This document shows, one piece after another, positions 49,951 to 63,110 of a stretch of DNA of 64,000 nt. The position numbers and the translations under genes were made by a program. The notes beneath the pieces are model-generated. The model did no database searches. It was not told where the DNA came from and worked only from the letters and a program-made list of their open reading frames with translations. Position 1 is the stretch's first letter; every line of letters starts with the position of its first letter. The DNA is from Kalmusia sp. IMI 367209 (taxonomy: Eukaryota; Ascomycota; Dothideomycetes; Pleosporales; Didymosphaeriaceae), in NCBI GenBank assembly GCA_027946365.1, contig JAPEUQ010000007.1:2108001-2172000 (forward strand), given 5' to 3'.

Positions 49951-50759
49951 TTAGTATATCGCTACTAAGCTAATTTATATATATCTAAATACATACCGCC
50001 ACATTAACTTAACTCTAAACGTTATATAGACTTAATCTATTTATTATACTAACTTAACTATTTCTATATTATATTATACTTAATATAGTCTTCTATAAGC
50101 TGATCTATTCTTTATATTAACGTTAACATCTGTCCATTATATTGACTTATGGATATACCTAATCTATATATAATCTTAAGATAAAGATTAGATATATAAA
50201 TTAGAATAGCCATTTAATATTAATCTATAAAAGGATTTATTAACTAATTAATATTCCAGGATTTATTATAGACTTAGAAAAGTATCCTTATTAATTATTT
50301 AATCTATTGTTAGACGTACGGTAGTCTCTAGTAGATTAAATATAGTATCTATTATAATGACTTATCTACTATACGACTCAACCTATCCTTTCTATTAACC
50401 TAACATACCTAGTATGTATATAATCTTAATATAAAATTAAGATCTAAATTAGAATTACTATATTATACCTCTCTATCTAGATTATATACTAGAATATTAC
50501 TAAGAACTAAAAGTTTATTCTTTTCTATGAGAATATATTATAGACTATGATAGTTCCTTACTTAGCTCTACTATTAATGACAGCCTGTCTCTACGGATGT
50601 ACTTTCCTAGACTTATTTAGGGCGTTAGAGTATAGTCCTAGTATTAAAAGACCGTATCTAAAGGATATTATATTCTCCTTAATGGGCTACTTACTTAAAG
50701 GGCTATTCTATAGTCTAGTATACGTTAATTCTAAACCCTATATTAAGAATCTAAAGTAG
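49951..50759. other. AT-rich DNA with one copy of a dispersed LTR-like repeat
   Basis: The stretch around TTAAGATCTAAATTAGAA (50436-50560) recurs near 54405-54510 and 59905-60010, with a fainter match at 61150. The open frame 50547-50759 crosses the end of this repeat and has no recognisable protein. Confidence 0.45.
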
Positions 50760-51860
50760 TATATTATTAAATCTTTTACTTAGAGGGCTATCCTTTATAA
50801 CAGTCTACTAGTAGTAGTATTTATCCATATATACCCTAGTACTAGTATTGAAGAAGCTAAACTAGCTTATTATATTATTCTTCTATACTCTAGCCTCTTT
50901 TAAAGCTAATCTTCCCTAACTATACTACTAGTAGGGTGTTTGACGTCCGCCCTAGCGTATTAAGAAGAAATAAATTAGCTTAATATTATTCTATAGCTAT
51001 AAGTTAATAGTAGGGTCTAAAGAGGCGTCACCTCTATATAGTCTACTAGTAGTATATTAACGTCCGCCCTAGTATTAAGAAGAAGCTAAACTAGATTAAT
51101 ATTATTCATTTATAGCTACTATTTAGAGGGCTATACTTTTCTATTATTTATCCTAGAGGGCGTTAACGTTTCCGCCCTAGCATTAAGAAGAATCTAAACT
51201 AGCTTAATATTATTCTCCTTTATTCTTTTTAGCTACTACTTAAAGGGCTATACTTCTCCCTAATTATAGTCTACTATTGGGCGTTAACATCCGCCCTAGT
51301 ATTAAAAAAGAATCTAAACTAGATTAATATTATTCCTCTTAACTATTACTTAGAGGATTATACTTCCCCTATTATATGTTGCTGGGGCGTTAATATCTAT
51401 CCTAGCATTAAGAAGAATCTGAACTAGGTTAACGTTATTCTTTTTAACTATTACTTAAGGGCTATACCTTTCTTTATAGTCTACTAGTGGTGCGTTAATA
51501 TTCATCCTGGTATTAAGAAGAAGCTAAACTAGATTAACGTTATTCTCTTTAACTACTTATTTAGAGGACTATCCTTCCTAAATATCTACTACTGGGGTGT
51601 TGACATCCGCCCTAGTATTAAGAAGAAGCTAAACTAGATTAATATTATTCTTCTTAACTATCACTTAAAGGGTTATTTATCTTCCTAAATAATATACTAC
51701 TAGAGCGTTAACATCCGCCCTAGTATTAAGAAGAATCTAAACTAGCTTAATATTATTCTCCTTAACTACTACTTAGAGGACTATACTTTATAATATATAT
51801 TACTGGAGCGTTGACATCCACCCTAGTATTAAGAAGAGTCTAAGCCAGCTTAATATCACC
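50760..51860. repeat. About 110-bp minisatellite (CATCCGCCCTAGTATTAAGAAG units)
   Basis: About ten tandem units, each with a GTTAACATCCGCCCTAGTAT-like block, AAGAAGAAGCTAAACTAG, TTAATATTATTC and a TACTTAGAGGGCTATA-like block. Unit length varies around 100-125 bp. Confidence 0.85.
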
Positions 51861-54800
51861 TTTCCTAGAAATATACTAAAGGGTAGTTACTTTTAATATA
51901 TATAAGTTTAGGTTTACTCCTATATTAATATACTCCTATATTATTTTAGGCATATAGACTATACTATAAGTTAAAAAGGATATTCTATAAAAGCTTCTAC
52001 TATTAGGTATTATATTAATAGGAGAGACTTTAAAACTATATAGTCCTCTCTTCTTAGAGAAGTTTTAGCTAGTATACTAACTATATTACTATATAATATA
52101 TTATTAGTTAGTAGATATACCGCTAGGCTAAGATACTATATATTTCTATAGATCTAAATAAGCCTACTAGGACCTTTAGCACTCGCTCTTATCTTACTAT
52201 CTAGGTCTTCTAGAAGGATGCGTATAGATAATTATAGAACTACTAGGTAGTATTTAACTAGTTTATAGCCCTCGTAGTATTAACGTAAGCGCGGACTATA
52301 GAAGCTATCATCTTTAAAAGTCTATAGGTATTCTACTTAATAACTAGGGCTTCTATAACTTTAATAGAACTAGATTACTAACATGAGGAGGATACTTAAT
52401 ACTAGTAGAAATGGTGACTAGGTCTGAATAGGGACTAACTAGTATAGTATTAGCTATATATATAAATATTTTAAAAGGGTACTTACCGTTAGACTAAATC
52501 ATAGCCATGAAATAGAACTAGGGTAGGTTATATAATAAAGCGGCGTTAGCTTATAAGACTAGGGAGATAGATATATAGACTCCTTCTAGTGTTCTAGGGT
52601 TGGCTCTATTGAAATATATAAGTATTTTATATAGATACCTAGGAGCCTCTAGTATTAAGGTCATCACCTTAAGATCTATATAAGAATATTTTCTTATAGT
52701 TATATATTAGACTACCCTCTTTAGTCTTTTTATTAAGATACGACCTTTCGTTAATACGTAGCTAACTCTCCTTTCTATCTTATATACGTTTAGTAACTTT
52801 TAGTTTAATGGCTTTCTAGAAGGCCTTTATCTAATTCTTCTAAAACCTCTATTACTTAAAGTATATCTTATATTGGCGTTTCCTTCTGGTTACTATTAGT
52901 GATAGTTAGGATAAAGATTATAGAGGGGAGTTCCCTACGTAGTAATAAAGGTATAATTATGAGGATATTATTACTATTACGCCTTAAAGTATCTTTTCCT
53001 CTTTAAGGTAGAGAGATCGAATCATTAGCTAATAGCTTTTCTAGGTAGTATTAGTAGGGTGGGGGGCCATGGTAATGTACGTATAGTACAAAGGAAGAAG
53101 TGGAGCGAAGACTAGTTCTAAATATAAATATTAGCTATAAATAATAGTACTAAATCTTTATATCTATCTAGCCTTTTCTAGATTAACTATTTAGGTAGGT
53201 TACTAAGCTATGATCTAACTGGACCTAATTAGTAGGTTCTAAAATCTTATCTATAAACCCTTCTAATTTATTAATTCTATAATCTCCCTATATTAACTAG
53301 TATAGCCCTAGGGCTAATTTTATCTATATATTACTACTAGCGCCTATTAGCCTTCCGCACCTAGTAGCTAGGATACGAATGAGGTTCTATTAAACAATTT
53401 TTAAATCTTTTAGTATAGAGATATCTACCTACTAATAAGCCTAGTAATCTAGTGCCTAAGTATTATACTAAAGTACCTATCTTTTTTATCTATATAAGTC
53501 CCCTCTTAGGCCTGGCTATAGCTTAAAAATAGATATAGTATCGTTATTATAGGCTTACTAAGTACTTAAAATCCGTAGGGCTGTATTAACTAACGTAAAT
53601 ACGATAAAACCTATAAAAATATTTCTTAGAATATACTATTACTCTAAAACTTCTTAGAATATTCTATCTTTAGCGTTAGTTTGCGCTAACAGGATTAGAT
53701 ATAGTCCTAGTAAAGCTATACCTACTCTTATCCCTTAAATTATATTAGTTATAGGGAGTCTTATAATACCTATTACTATATTTACTAGGTTGGTTCTAAC
53801 CGCCTAACTATTAAGAAGATAGAGTATATGATTAGTACTTTATCTTAATTTATTATTACTCTATATATACTAATTGAATTTACGACCGTGGTAATCTTCC
53901 TTAGTATAATCTAGATTATTAACTAACTTCTTTTTAGCTTTTATACCACGAACCATATTATGACCTATATAAGAATCTATAGTCTATCTATATTATTATT
54001 TATAATCCCATCCGCCCTACTATCTATAGCCCTACTTACTCTATTATTTATAATTCTATCTACTACTATCTACACCTTTCATATTATAATAGTATTAATA
54101 AGCCCTTCTATTCTATTCCTATACTTGAGCGTATAGAATAGTAGAGGGAGGATAGTAATTAGGATGGTAGATCTAGTCTTTTAGTTAGATATTAGTAGAG
54201 GACGCTTAGACCTAAGTAAGTAACGTTATTAGCGTTATATTTTAGTATAGTATTAAACTTATTCTATATTTATAAATACTAGTTAAGAGCTATATTAATT
54301 CCTTCTTTATAAAAGCTTCCCTACCTTACTATTTAGCCTATAGCCTCTAATGGGATAGATAGACTATTAGACCTCCACCTTTTAACCTCCTATATATATA
54401 ACCTTAGTATTAAACTAAGATTTAAATTAGAACTACCATATTATATCTCTCTATATAGAGGAGTATATTAGTGCTCTAGAAGTTTATTATAGATAATTAA
54501 AGTTCCTCATTTAGTATTAGAATCTACCTAGACTATAGAAGGTTTTTATAGTAAACTAAAGACTATAATAATTTCTAATAGCTTAGTTAATCTATCTATT
54601 ATAGTAACTTATCCGCGGAGTCAGGATGATTAATTTAAATAGAAAGGACTTTCTAAAAGGATAATATTTATATTTATATCCTCTAACTACTCTAAGACTT
54701 ATTATTATAGTAGCCTCTCTAATGATGTCCGGTAGCTATTTAAAGTTATTAATAAATCTACTAAAGTACTTTAAGATAAAGAAGTCTACCCTTTTAGCTA

Positions 54801-55544
54801 GAGGAGTCTATTATAGATTATAGAGGCTGTCTATAATTTATTATAACATATAGTAGGCTGCCGTAGTCTATCCTAGAATACAGTATATTATAGATAAGTA
54901 TAAAAGAAAAGTCTAGTCTCTAGGGTACTCTAGTATGACTCTTTTACTTAGTATATATTTATAATATTATATAGCTCAACTACTACGCTATAGAGTTAGT
55001 ATAGTTAAACTATCTCTCTCTTTTATATTTATTTATGTTTACTTTATATTATATAATTATTATAATATTAGGTTTCATATATACCGCCGCCGCTTATAGG
55101 CGCGTGCCTTCCTTTTCTATTATAAGTATAAGGCCTCCATTTACTAGTCGCGTTAGTATAAATGAGCTATTATTTTTTATACTCTTATCTATACTCTTTT
55201 CCTTTAGTATTTATATTATATTTTTACTAGTCCTCTTTTACTTTACGCTTATATTATCCTCTTATCTATCTTTCTTTATTTTAGTATTTATAATTATTAC
55301 CTTTCCCTCTCCTCTTTTATTTTAGTATTTATACTAATACCCTCTATATTACCCTACACCACGCTCTTCTAGTGGACTAATGGGTATACCCTAACGCCCT
55401 TCCTAAACGTCTCTCTAATAGTAGCTAACTAAAATAGTAAGTTAGCTATTATTATAACTATAGTTATTAAAATAATCCTATTATACTTATTACTTTAATA
55501 TATTCGTCCTCTATAAGAGGCGGGGTAGCTTCCTAAGTATAGGA
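51861..55544. other. RIP-degraded repeat DNA
   Basis: Contains a second copy of the dispersed LTR-like repeat at 54405-54510. The 96-codon open frame at 55035-55325 is a hydrophobic product of AT-rich sequence and has no family resemblance. Confidence 0.35.
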
Positions 55545-55915
55545 TTCTTAATTCTTTACTTTAAGCGCCCTAGAGGATAAGAGGGTAATAAGGTAGTTAT
55601 ACTAAAATATTAATCATTCGGACTTATCTAATTTTATGATAATATTAATTATAGTTACTTATAGACTTATAGTAAGTCTTAAAGCTAACAATTAATAAAG
55701 TATATATAAGACTAATAGATAAATAGGCTATATAGCTTAAGGACCCTTAATCCCTCGCTTTGAGCGCCCTAGAGGATGAGACGGGCGATAAGGTAATTAT
55801 ACTTAAATATTAATTATTTAAACTTATCTAGTATTATAAAAGTATCCCTAATCTATATTAATAGTTTAAACTTATCTAATTTTATAATAATACTAACTAT
55901 AGCTATTTATATAAA
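55545..55915. repeat. Imperfect tandem duplication of about 190 bp
   Basis: The block TTTRAGCGCCCTAGAGGATRAG...CTTATCTA starts near 55,558 and again near 55,758. Spacing is about 200 bp, with an extra partial copy of the right end near 55,862. Confidence 0.6.
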
Positions 55916-56224
55916 GGGTGCTGCTGCCTTACTATATAAGATTAAAGTTGGGACTATTAAGGATAAAATAAGAATATATTTACTCTATCTATTTATATAT
56001 TTATAAACTCTATAAGAGTACTAACTTCTAAGATCGCGTTTTTTAGCGTTCTAAAAGCCACGAAGCCAGGCTATTAATAATATATAAATAACGTCGCGAG
56101 AACATAGTCTAAGCTAGTAAGGAATCTATAACCTATTAAAGAATAAGAGTAGTGTAAAACGTTAATGCTAATAAAGGATCTAACGTCCTACTAAATATAG
56201 TGAAGTACCCCTTCCACCAATATA

Positions 56225-56600
56225 TAATTAATGGTAAGGAGGAGAGTTTATCTTTATAGATCTCTAGAAGGTGGGATCATTGATCATAAGATTATAGAGA
56301 GGTTACTAGTATTTAAATATATTATACTAAGTACTACTTCCTTAGACTTATGGATAGGTGGAACTTTAAAGACGACGCCTTAAAGGACCTAACTCATCCT
56401 AGGTATAAGATTAATAGATAGGCTTAAGTTAGTTTATGAGGAGTGGAGGGACTAATAAGGTAGAAAGTATAGACTAAGAAATCATCTAACTGGTAGCGAA
56501 ACTACCTTAAGTAACTTTTAAAAAGACTAGGTGGATACTATTAGAGTTTATTAGTAATAGTCTTTAAATAAGATAATAAGAAGTATATAGACTCTTCTAT
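56225..56600. repeat. Dispersed repeat, copy A
   Basis: Matches 62735-63110 in the same orientation, including TAGATAGGTGGAACTTT, GACGACGCCTTAA and GGCTTAAGTTAGTTTAT. Text such as GGTGGAAC suggests a protein-coding origin (possibly retroelement gag), but the family is not recognisable. Confidence 0.7.
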
Positions 56601-59600
56601 AATAAAAGATAACTAGGCTAATAACCTTAAAAATAGTTAAGATGAAAATTACCCTTTCACTCCTTCCCCCTTCCCTAGTTAATACTGGCGGAAGGCCTTA
56701 TTAATTTCTTTCTTTAGAAAGACTTCTACTAAGCTATAGGGTAAGGTAGAGGGCAACATAGAGGGTAGAGTAAAGGATAGAATAAAGGATAAGGATAAGG
56801 TAGAGAGTAGAAGTATAGTAAGAATAAATAAAGCTTAAGTCCCCTTTAATTAGGCCTTTTAGCTAACGTGCGCCGGACTATATATAACGGCTAGATAGAG
56901 ACTTACGTATAGATATAATAGGATAGAGAGGTCTACTATAGATTAGGGATGTTTATAGTAGCCTACCTAAGTCTACCCTAGACTATAGAGGTTTACTATA
57001 GTCTTAGTAGGTCTAACTGGCCTAATCTCAATTCAGTATCCACTCTCCTTATATAATAACTAGTACTAGCCCTCCTAATAAGAGGGGCTAGGGTTGGTAT
57101 AGGGTTAGTATAGGGTAAGGGGCTATGGAATTTCTCCCTTATACGGTCTAATACGTCAGTTAGTATCTTTTTAGGATATTTAAGATTATTTTACTATCTT
57201 TATCTACCGTATTGGTGGAAGGTACTATATAAGTACTAAATAGAAATATAGACTTCTACTATAAAAGATATACTACTCTACTTCTATCTTTTAGTATAGA
57301 GACGCTATTAAATCTAGCTACTCTCTATATTAATATTGAGGAATTAGTTAGAATAAAATCTACTATTTATCTTCTTATCTAGACGCCGCCTTCTATAACT
57401 CATGAGGCTTACTAATATCTAGATTCTAGGTGTTACCATTACTAGGTTGTCATAAGGCCGACTTATAATTATAAAGGCGCCTAGCTTAGGCCGTAATTAT
57501 CCTCTCTAAAGAAAGACGATTGAGGAGTATTACTATAAATAGTTTAATCTATATAGCGCTAGGACTAGGTCTAGGTCTAGTACTATTATCCTTATTATTA
57601 TCTATTTAAGTTTACCACGTATACTCCTACCTGTGTGGTAGTGGGTTAGCTCTAGTACTATAGTATCTATTAAGTTACCGAACGTAGTCGACGATAATAT
57701 AAATATATTATCTATTAAAGATATAGAGTTACTATATATTAATATATTATATCTTAGTTAAAGCTTATATATATATTTATTAATTATTTAGAACCATCCT
57801 TACTAACTAGGTAATAAAGGGTAGATGGCGTATGTAGACCCTTTATTATAATATTCTAGATATTTATTATAGACTAGGAAGGATCCCGTAGCGTATGAAG
57901 TCTATAGTATACTACCTTAACTATCTATTATTATAATCTTAACTTACTCATCTACTTTATTTATATATTTTTGGCGTTAAATTAGGAACTAAATTAGAAC
58001 TAGGTAAGAGACGTTAAAGCTTACCACTACTAGGAAGTTTATTACTAATTATAGAGACTTATTATAGATTATAAAGAATATATCCTATACTACTAGGGCT
58101 CTTTATAGATATAGATATATCTAGTTTACTAGGTTTAGATTATAGTAAAAGACTTAATATAAACGTTTATACTCTTTACTTAGTACTTCTATATTAATAT
58201 ATATCTAATTCAACGCTAACGACACCGTTTAACTTAATAGGCATCTATATATTAGGGTTAATAGATAAAGTTTCCGGCCAAAATGATATAGAGTTAAGGT
58301 ATAAACTTAAAAGGATAACGTTTCTAGCCTAGGCTCAGCATCCACCTAGTAATGCCTAACATAGATAATCTCTTAATTAAAAACTTTAAATATCTTTATT
58401 ATAGTTTCTAACTAAGGTAGGAAGTCCTATACTACTAAATAGGGCGTTATAGTCTCTAGTTAAAAATTAGATTTAAATGATAATATTTCCGGCGGAGACG
58501 CTATTTATAAATAATATTATAGATATATCTTTTATATAGGGTAGCGCGTGTGGATGGCTATTATAATAGATAATAAAACGCTCTATATTCTATATATCTA
58601 AAATATATATTTAAACTATTTACTTTTATCCTTTAGTAAATAAGATCTATTTTTATTATTATTATTACTACCGCCACCACCACCACCACTACCACTATTA
58701 ATAATATCTCTTAAGAATCTATTTCTACTATTATTATTATTACTACTATTATCTATATCTTTCGTCTATATCCGCTTTTAGGCGGACGGTTGGCCCGGCC
58801 TATATAGTAGAAATACTATATAGGCTAGTAAAGATAATCCTAGTAAGTAGATAGTTTAGAGAGTAAAGTATATATAGTCTTTATATCCTTAGATCTAGAT
58901 AATAGAGTAGAGGATTTAACTAACTATATATAGATATTTAAGACGTCTAGACTCCCCGCGTTAGAGCCTACCCACTCCTAACGCTCTCTAGCTTAGAGAG
59001 ACTAGTACTACTATTACTACTACTACTACTACTATTATTATTATCTCTACTACCCCCACCGTTCCTACTAATAAGGATATATAGATAGACGTAGATGTTA
59101 CTACTAAGTTATAAGTATACTATAGATATAGATATACTAGTATACTAAGGATAAGTTATAGATTACTAAGAAAGCGTAGTCACCTATATAGATAAGTCCC
59201 CTATATTAATCTAACTAGCTGGCCCTTTAAGGAAATATTTAGAGTAGTAGGAAGCCCTAGTAAATTATATAAGCTGGCATGTTCACTTTAAGTAGAAGTA
59301 GACGAGGGTAAAGGTTCTCACTTACTATAATCTAATTAGTAGAGAGGCGTTTAGTAAGGTTAAAGATCCTCCTACTCTTATTATAAACGCCTAGGGCGGG
59401 CGTGTCACTTATATAAGTCTAGTATCTAGGGTAATATTAGTATACATATATATAAAGTACTACTAGGGTATAATATATTATAACCTACCTAAGCGTACTC
59501 GCACGCATATATCTTATAAGAGGTAGTATAGGGAGTTTAGGGTTATAGTAGACTAATAATACTGTAAGGTAGAGGTTATAGGATGGTAGATAGAAATAGA

Positions 59601-59698
59601 GGGGGTTTCTTATTAGGGAGGGCCCTATTGGCGTTTAATTATGCTAGGTACTTTTTTATTTTTCTCGTCCTTGGTTCCTCGTCTCCTCCCTTCCTTAT
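56601..59698. other. RIP-degraded repeat DNA with trinucleotide microsatellites
   Basis: Holds (ATT/ACC)n at 58651-58752 with a CACCACCACCACCACTACCA core, and (ACT)n at 59005-59053. No gene was seen. Confidence 0.45.
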
Positions 59699-59791
59699 GC
59701 TTCTTCTTCTTCTTCTTCTTCTTCTTCTTCTTCTTCTTCTTCTTCTTCTTCTTCTTCTTCTTCTCCTTTTTTTTTTTTTTTATTATTTTTT
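59699..59791. repeat. (CTT)n microsatellite followed by poly-T
   Basis: About 22 near-perfect CTT/TTC units to 59765, then a T run. Two overlapping open frames here are only poly-Leu and poly-Phe. Confidence 0.95.
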
Positions 59792-61619
59792 TAATTCTAT
59801 ATTTAGTTCCTTCTCCTTATCTTTATCTAGAGTTAGAATATAAGCTTATTAAGGATATCATATGGCTCTATTTAATGAGGAAGTCATTTAGTCTAGATAA
59901 ATATATTTAGGATCTAGCTTAGAACCACCGTATTATATTTCTCTACGTAGAAGGGTATTTAGGAGTTAATAGTACCCCAGGAGTTTACCGTAGACTAGGG
60001 AAGTCTCCTAGTCATTATAAGAGCTTACTATAGACTAGGGGAGATTATTATAGACTATGGCAGTCCCTAATAGATTTACTTAACCTAAAGGAATATAATA
60101 GGCTATTTATCTTACCTAGTATGATAACCTAACTCACCTAGGATAGTCTTAACACAAACTCCCACCCTTAGTAAGGGTTATATAGCTTATACTTAGTAAA
60201 CGCTAATCTAAGTTATATTTATAGACTTAGTATCTATACTACGCTAGAAGATTCGCCCAGAATCGTTAACCTCTATAAGGAACTAGTATATAATAGTCAT
60301 TAACCCTTAGTTACCATTAATACGTTATAGACGACTCCTATATTAGGTATATAAGTTAGAAGTACTAGTCTTATAGTTCACCCTAACCATAACCTCTAGA
60401 TTCTATATATATAAAATATTATCTAGGTATTTTTCCTACTTTACTGTGATCGCACCATCCCAAATAGTATTAGCTAGTTTAAGATAAAAGATACTCTTAG
60501 CCCTCTACCACTACCCCTATTTTTAATATGAGGTAGTGATAACTTTGCTACTATAGTATCTTAAGCTTTATATCTACTTCCTAAGCAAGTAGACCGAGAG
60601 AGGTTATAGTTATTAATAACTACTAGTTAAGCTTATATGTTTAATTAAATACATTAACTTAGAAAAGACCTAATATATTTTACTATAAATATATAGGATC
60701 TTTCCACTCATTAGCCGACGCTTCTTTTTAATCATTAATTAAGAAGTACTACTATATATAGTCTATTTATATAGCACTAGGCCAGTTTCGGTAATACGGT
60801 CCCCAGTAAATCCTCTAATATAGTCTATAGAATATAGAACCATTACTCCTTAAAGGGAACTAAGCTACTCTATATTAATATATTATATCCTAGTTAAAGT
60901 GGCCGAAGCGTAAAAGGAGTAGGAGAATAAGATAATTTCTAAAGAGGAGCTAGGGTTAGATACTATAGACGTTTTAGATGAGGAGCCTAACATCCTAAAT
61001 ACCCTCTTAGTAGAGAGCTTAAATATCTTAAATAAGGACTAAGGATCCCATCCCTCTATATAGTATTATAATAGACTATTTATTCTACTAAAATTATATT
61101 AGATCGCCTATAACATTGACTTAACTAAGCCGTATATAATTATAGTAGTAAATTAAGATCTAAATTAGACCTAAGTAGGACGCTTTTAGATAAGCTATCC
61201 TAGTTAAATAGTTTATTATTAACTTAGAAAGACTATCATAGATTATAAGAGAGAGTTATATACTACTAATACTTTTTATAGACTACGCACGACCAGTCTA
61301 TACGGTCTAATAAATAGTAGAAATACTTAGTATGTATATATATCCTAAACCGACTTACTAATTTAATATTAATACGTACCATCTAACTTAAAAATAATCT
61401 AAAGCCTTGGCCGGAACCGTACTTATTATCTAACCTAGAACTATAGCTAAGCGTATAGATAGTTAAGGTATTAAATAAAGTAGATAAAGTTTTTAACTAA
61501 AATATTAATACTTTATCTAGTAATATTTTATATAGGCTAGCTCTTAGTTAGAAACTTCGCCGATTTTAATTATAATCCCTAGTAAAGATGGGAATCCTAG
61601 TATAGTTAAATAATCAGCC
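59792..61619. other. RIP-degraded repeat DNA
   Basis: Contains the third copy of the dispersed LTR-like repeat (59905-60010) and a fainter one near 61,150. Nothing else was recognised. Confidence 0.4.
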
Positions 61620-62040
61620 ATATAAGTCTATAATATCTATAACCTTACGCTAATTCTTAGTCTAGATGGCCTCCTTAGTCTATACTACCGCTAGGATCTA
61701 TACATTAAAGGTTATCCGTAATGTCTATAATCTTATGCTAATCCTTAGTCTAGTGACCTCCTTAGGCGTTTGAGCCCTTACTAAGCCCTATACGTTAAAG
61801 GTTATTTATAATATCTATAACTTTATACTAATCTTTAGTCTAGGTGGCCTCCTTAGGCGTTCCACTAAGTCCTATACGTTAAAGATTATCTATAATGTCT
61901 ATAACCTTATACTAATCCTTAATCTAGATGGCCTCCTTAGGGTATTTCACTAAGTCCTATACATTGAAGATTATTTATAATATTTATAACCTTATACTAA
62001 TTTTAGTCTAGATGACCTCCTTAGGCGTTCCGCTGGGACC
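61620..62040. repeat. About 90-bp minisatellite (GGCCTCCTTAGGCGTT units)
   Basis: Five tandem units containing TAATRTCTATAACCTTATACT, TTAGTCTAGRTGGCCTCCTT and TATACGTTAAAG-like blocks. Some units are shortened. Confidence 0.85.
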
Positions 62041-62734
62041 TATATATAGAAGTTTAATATAGAGTATTAAAGTCTATTATAGCGTATTAAAGTTTACTAT
62101 AGACTAGAGTAAACTATAAAGATTCTAGATAGTATAAAAGGCTTTAATTAATAATACTAGAGATAGATATTAATAAAAGTGACTCCACGGTATCTACTAA
62201 AAATACTATATAACTAGCTTAGTAGTTTCTATAGTAGCATCTCCTATAAACTTTAATAATTAACTTTTTAATACTTTATTAACGTCTATGGTGAAGTACG
62301 TATAGATCTAATTTATTAAGGCTATATATGATTTTTATATAAAACTAAGGATTTAAACTAAAACTACCCATAATACGCCTCCCATAACGTCCCTATTAAT
62401 ATTCTTAGAAAAAGGGGATCGTAGGGTGCTTTTTCACACTAGGAGTCACACGATGTAACTAGATGTCTAGTAGATACTATAGCTCTAGCGCCCTAATTAA
62501 TATAATCTAATCTAATAGCATAGACCTAAGAACTATAATTAATAATAAGAATATTATTTATATATTTAATCTAGAGACCGCTGAGACCACTATATAGAAC
62601 TAAGACGAAGACGTACTTAGCTTTAAGATTTTATATAGTAATAGACGTGTTTAATTAACTAATTCATCTATATAGAAGATTGAGATATATCTTATAATAT
62701 ACGCCAATCTTAAGTGGTACCATAAATTAAGATT
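62041..62734. other. AT-rich DNA without recognised features
   Basis: About 690 bp, stops in all frames. Confidence 0.35.
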
Positions 62735-63110
62735 TATAATTAATAATAAGGATGAGGGTTTATTTCTACTAACTCTTAATGGTGAGGTCGTCAGTCATAT
62801 AGTTATAGAGAGGTTATAAGCTTTTAAATACGTTAGTAAGAATAAAAAGATATGGGCGCTTACTAAGTACTACCCTCTTAGACTTATAGATAGGTGGAAC
62901 TTTTAAGACGACGCCTTAAGGACCCTATTTATCCTAGGTATAATATTAGTTAATAGGCTTAAGTTAGTTTATAAGGATTTCGAGGAACTGGTAAGGTAGA
63001 AAGTATAGAGTAAGAAGCTATCTAGTAGTATAAAATCTATTTTAATTAACTTTCTAAGAAATTTAGATGGACGTTATTGGAGTTCGTTAGCGGAGATCTT
63101 TAAAGAAGAT
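62735..63110. repeat. Dispersed repeat, copy B
   Basis: Same orientation as 56225-56600. Differences are mostly transitions plus small indels. Confidence 0.7.

Noticed and set aside
50760..51860. CRISPR-like array
   Set aside because: Eukaryotic context, units far longer than CRISPR repeats, no unique spacers; it is a minisatellite.
55035..55325. Hydrophobic 96-residue frame as a membrane protein
   Set aside because: Chance frame in T-rich DNA; no start context, family similarity or neighbouring gene structure.
59583..59910. Overlapping poly-Leu and poly-Phe open frames
   Set aside because: Products of a CTT microsatellite and T run.
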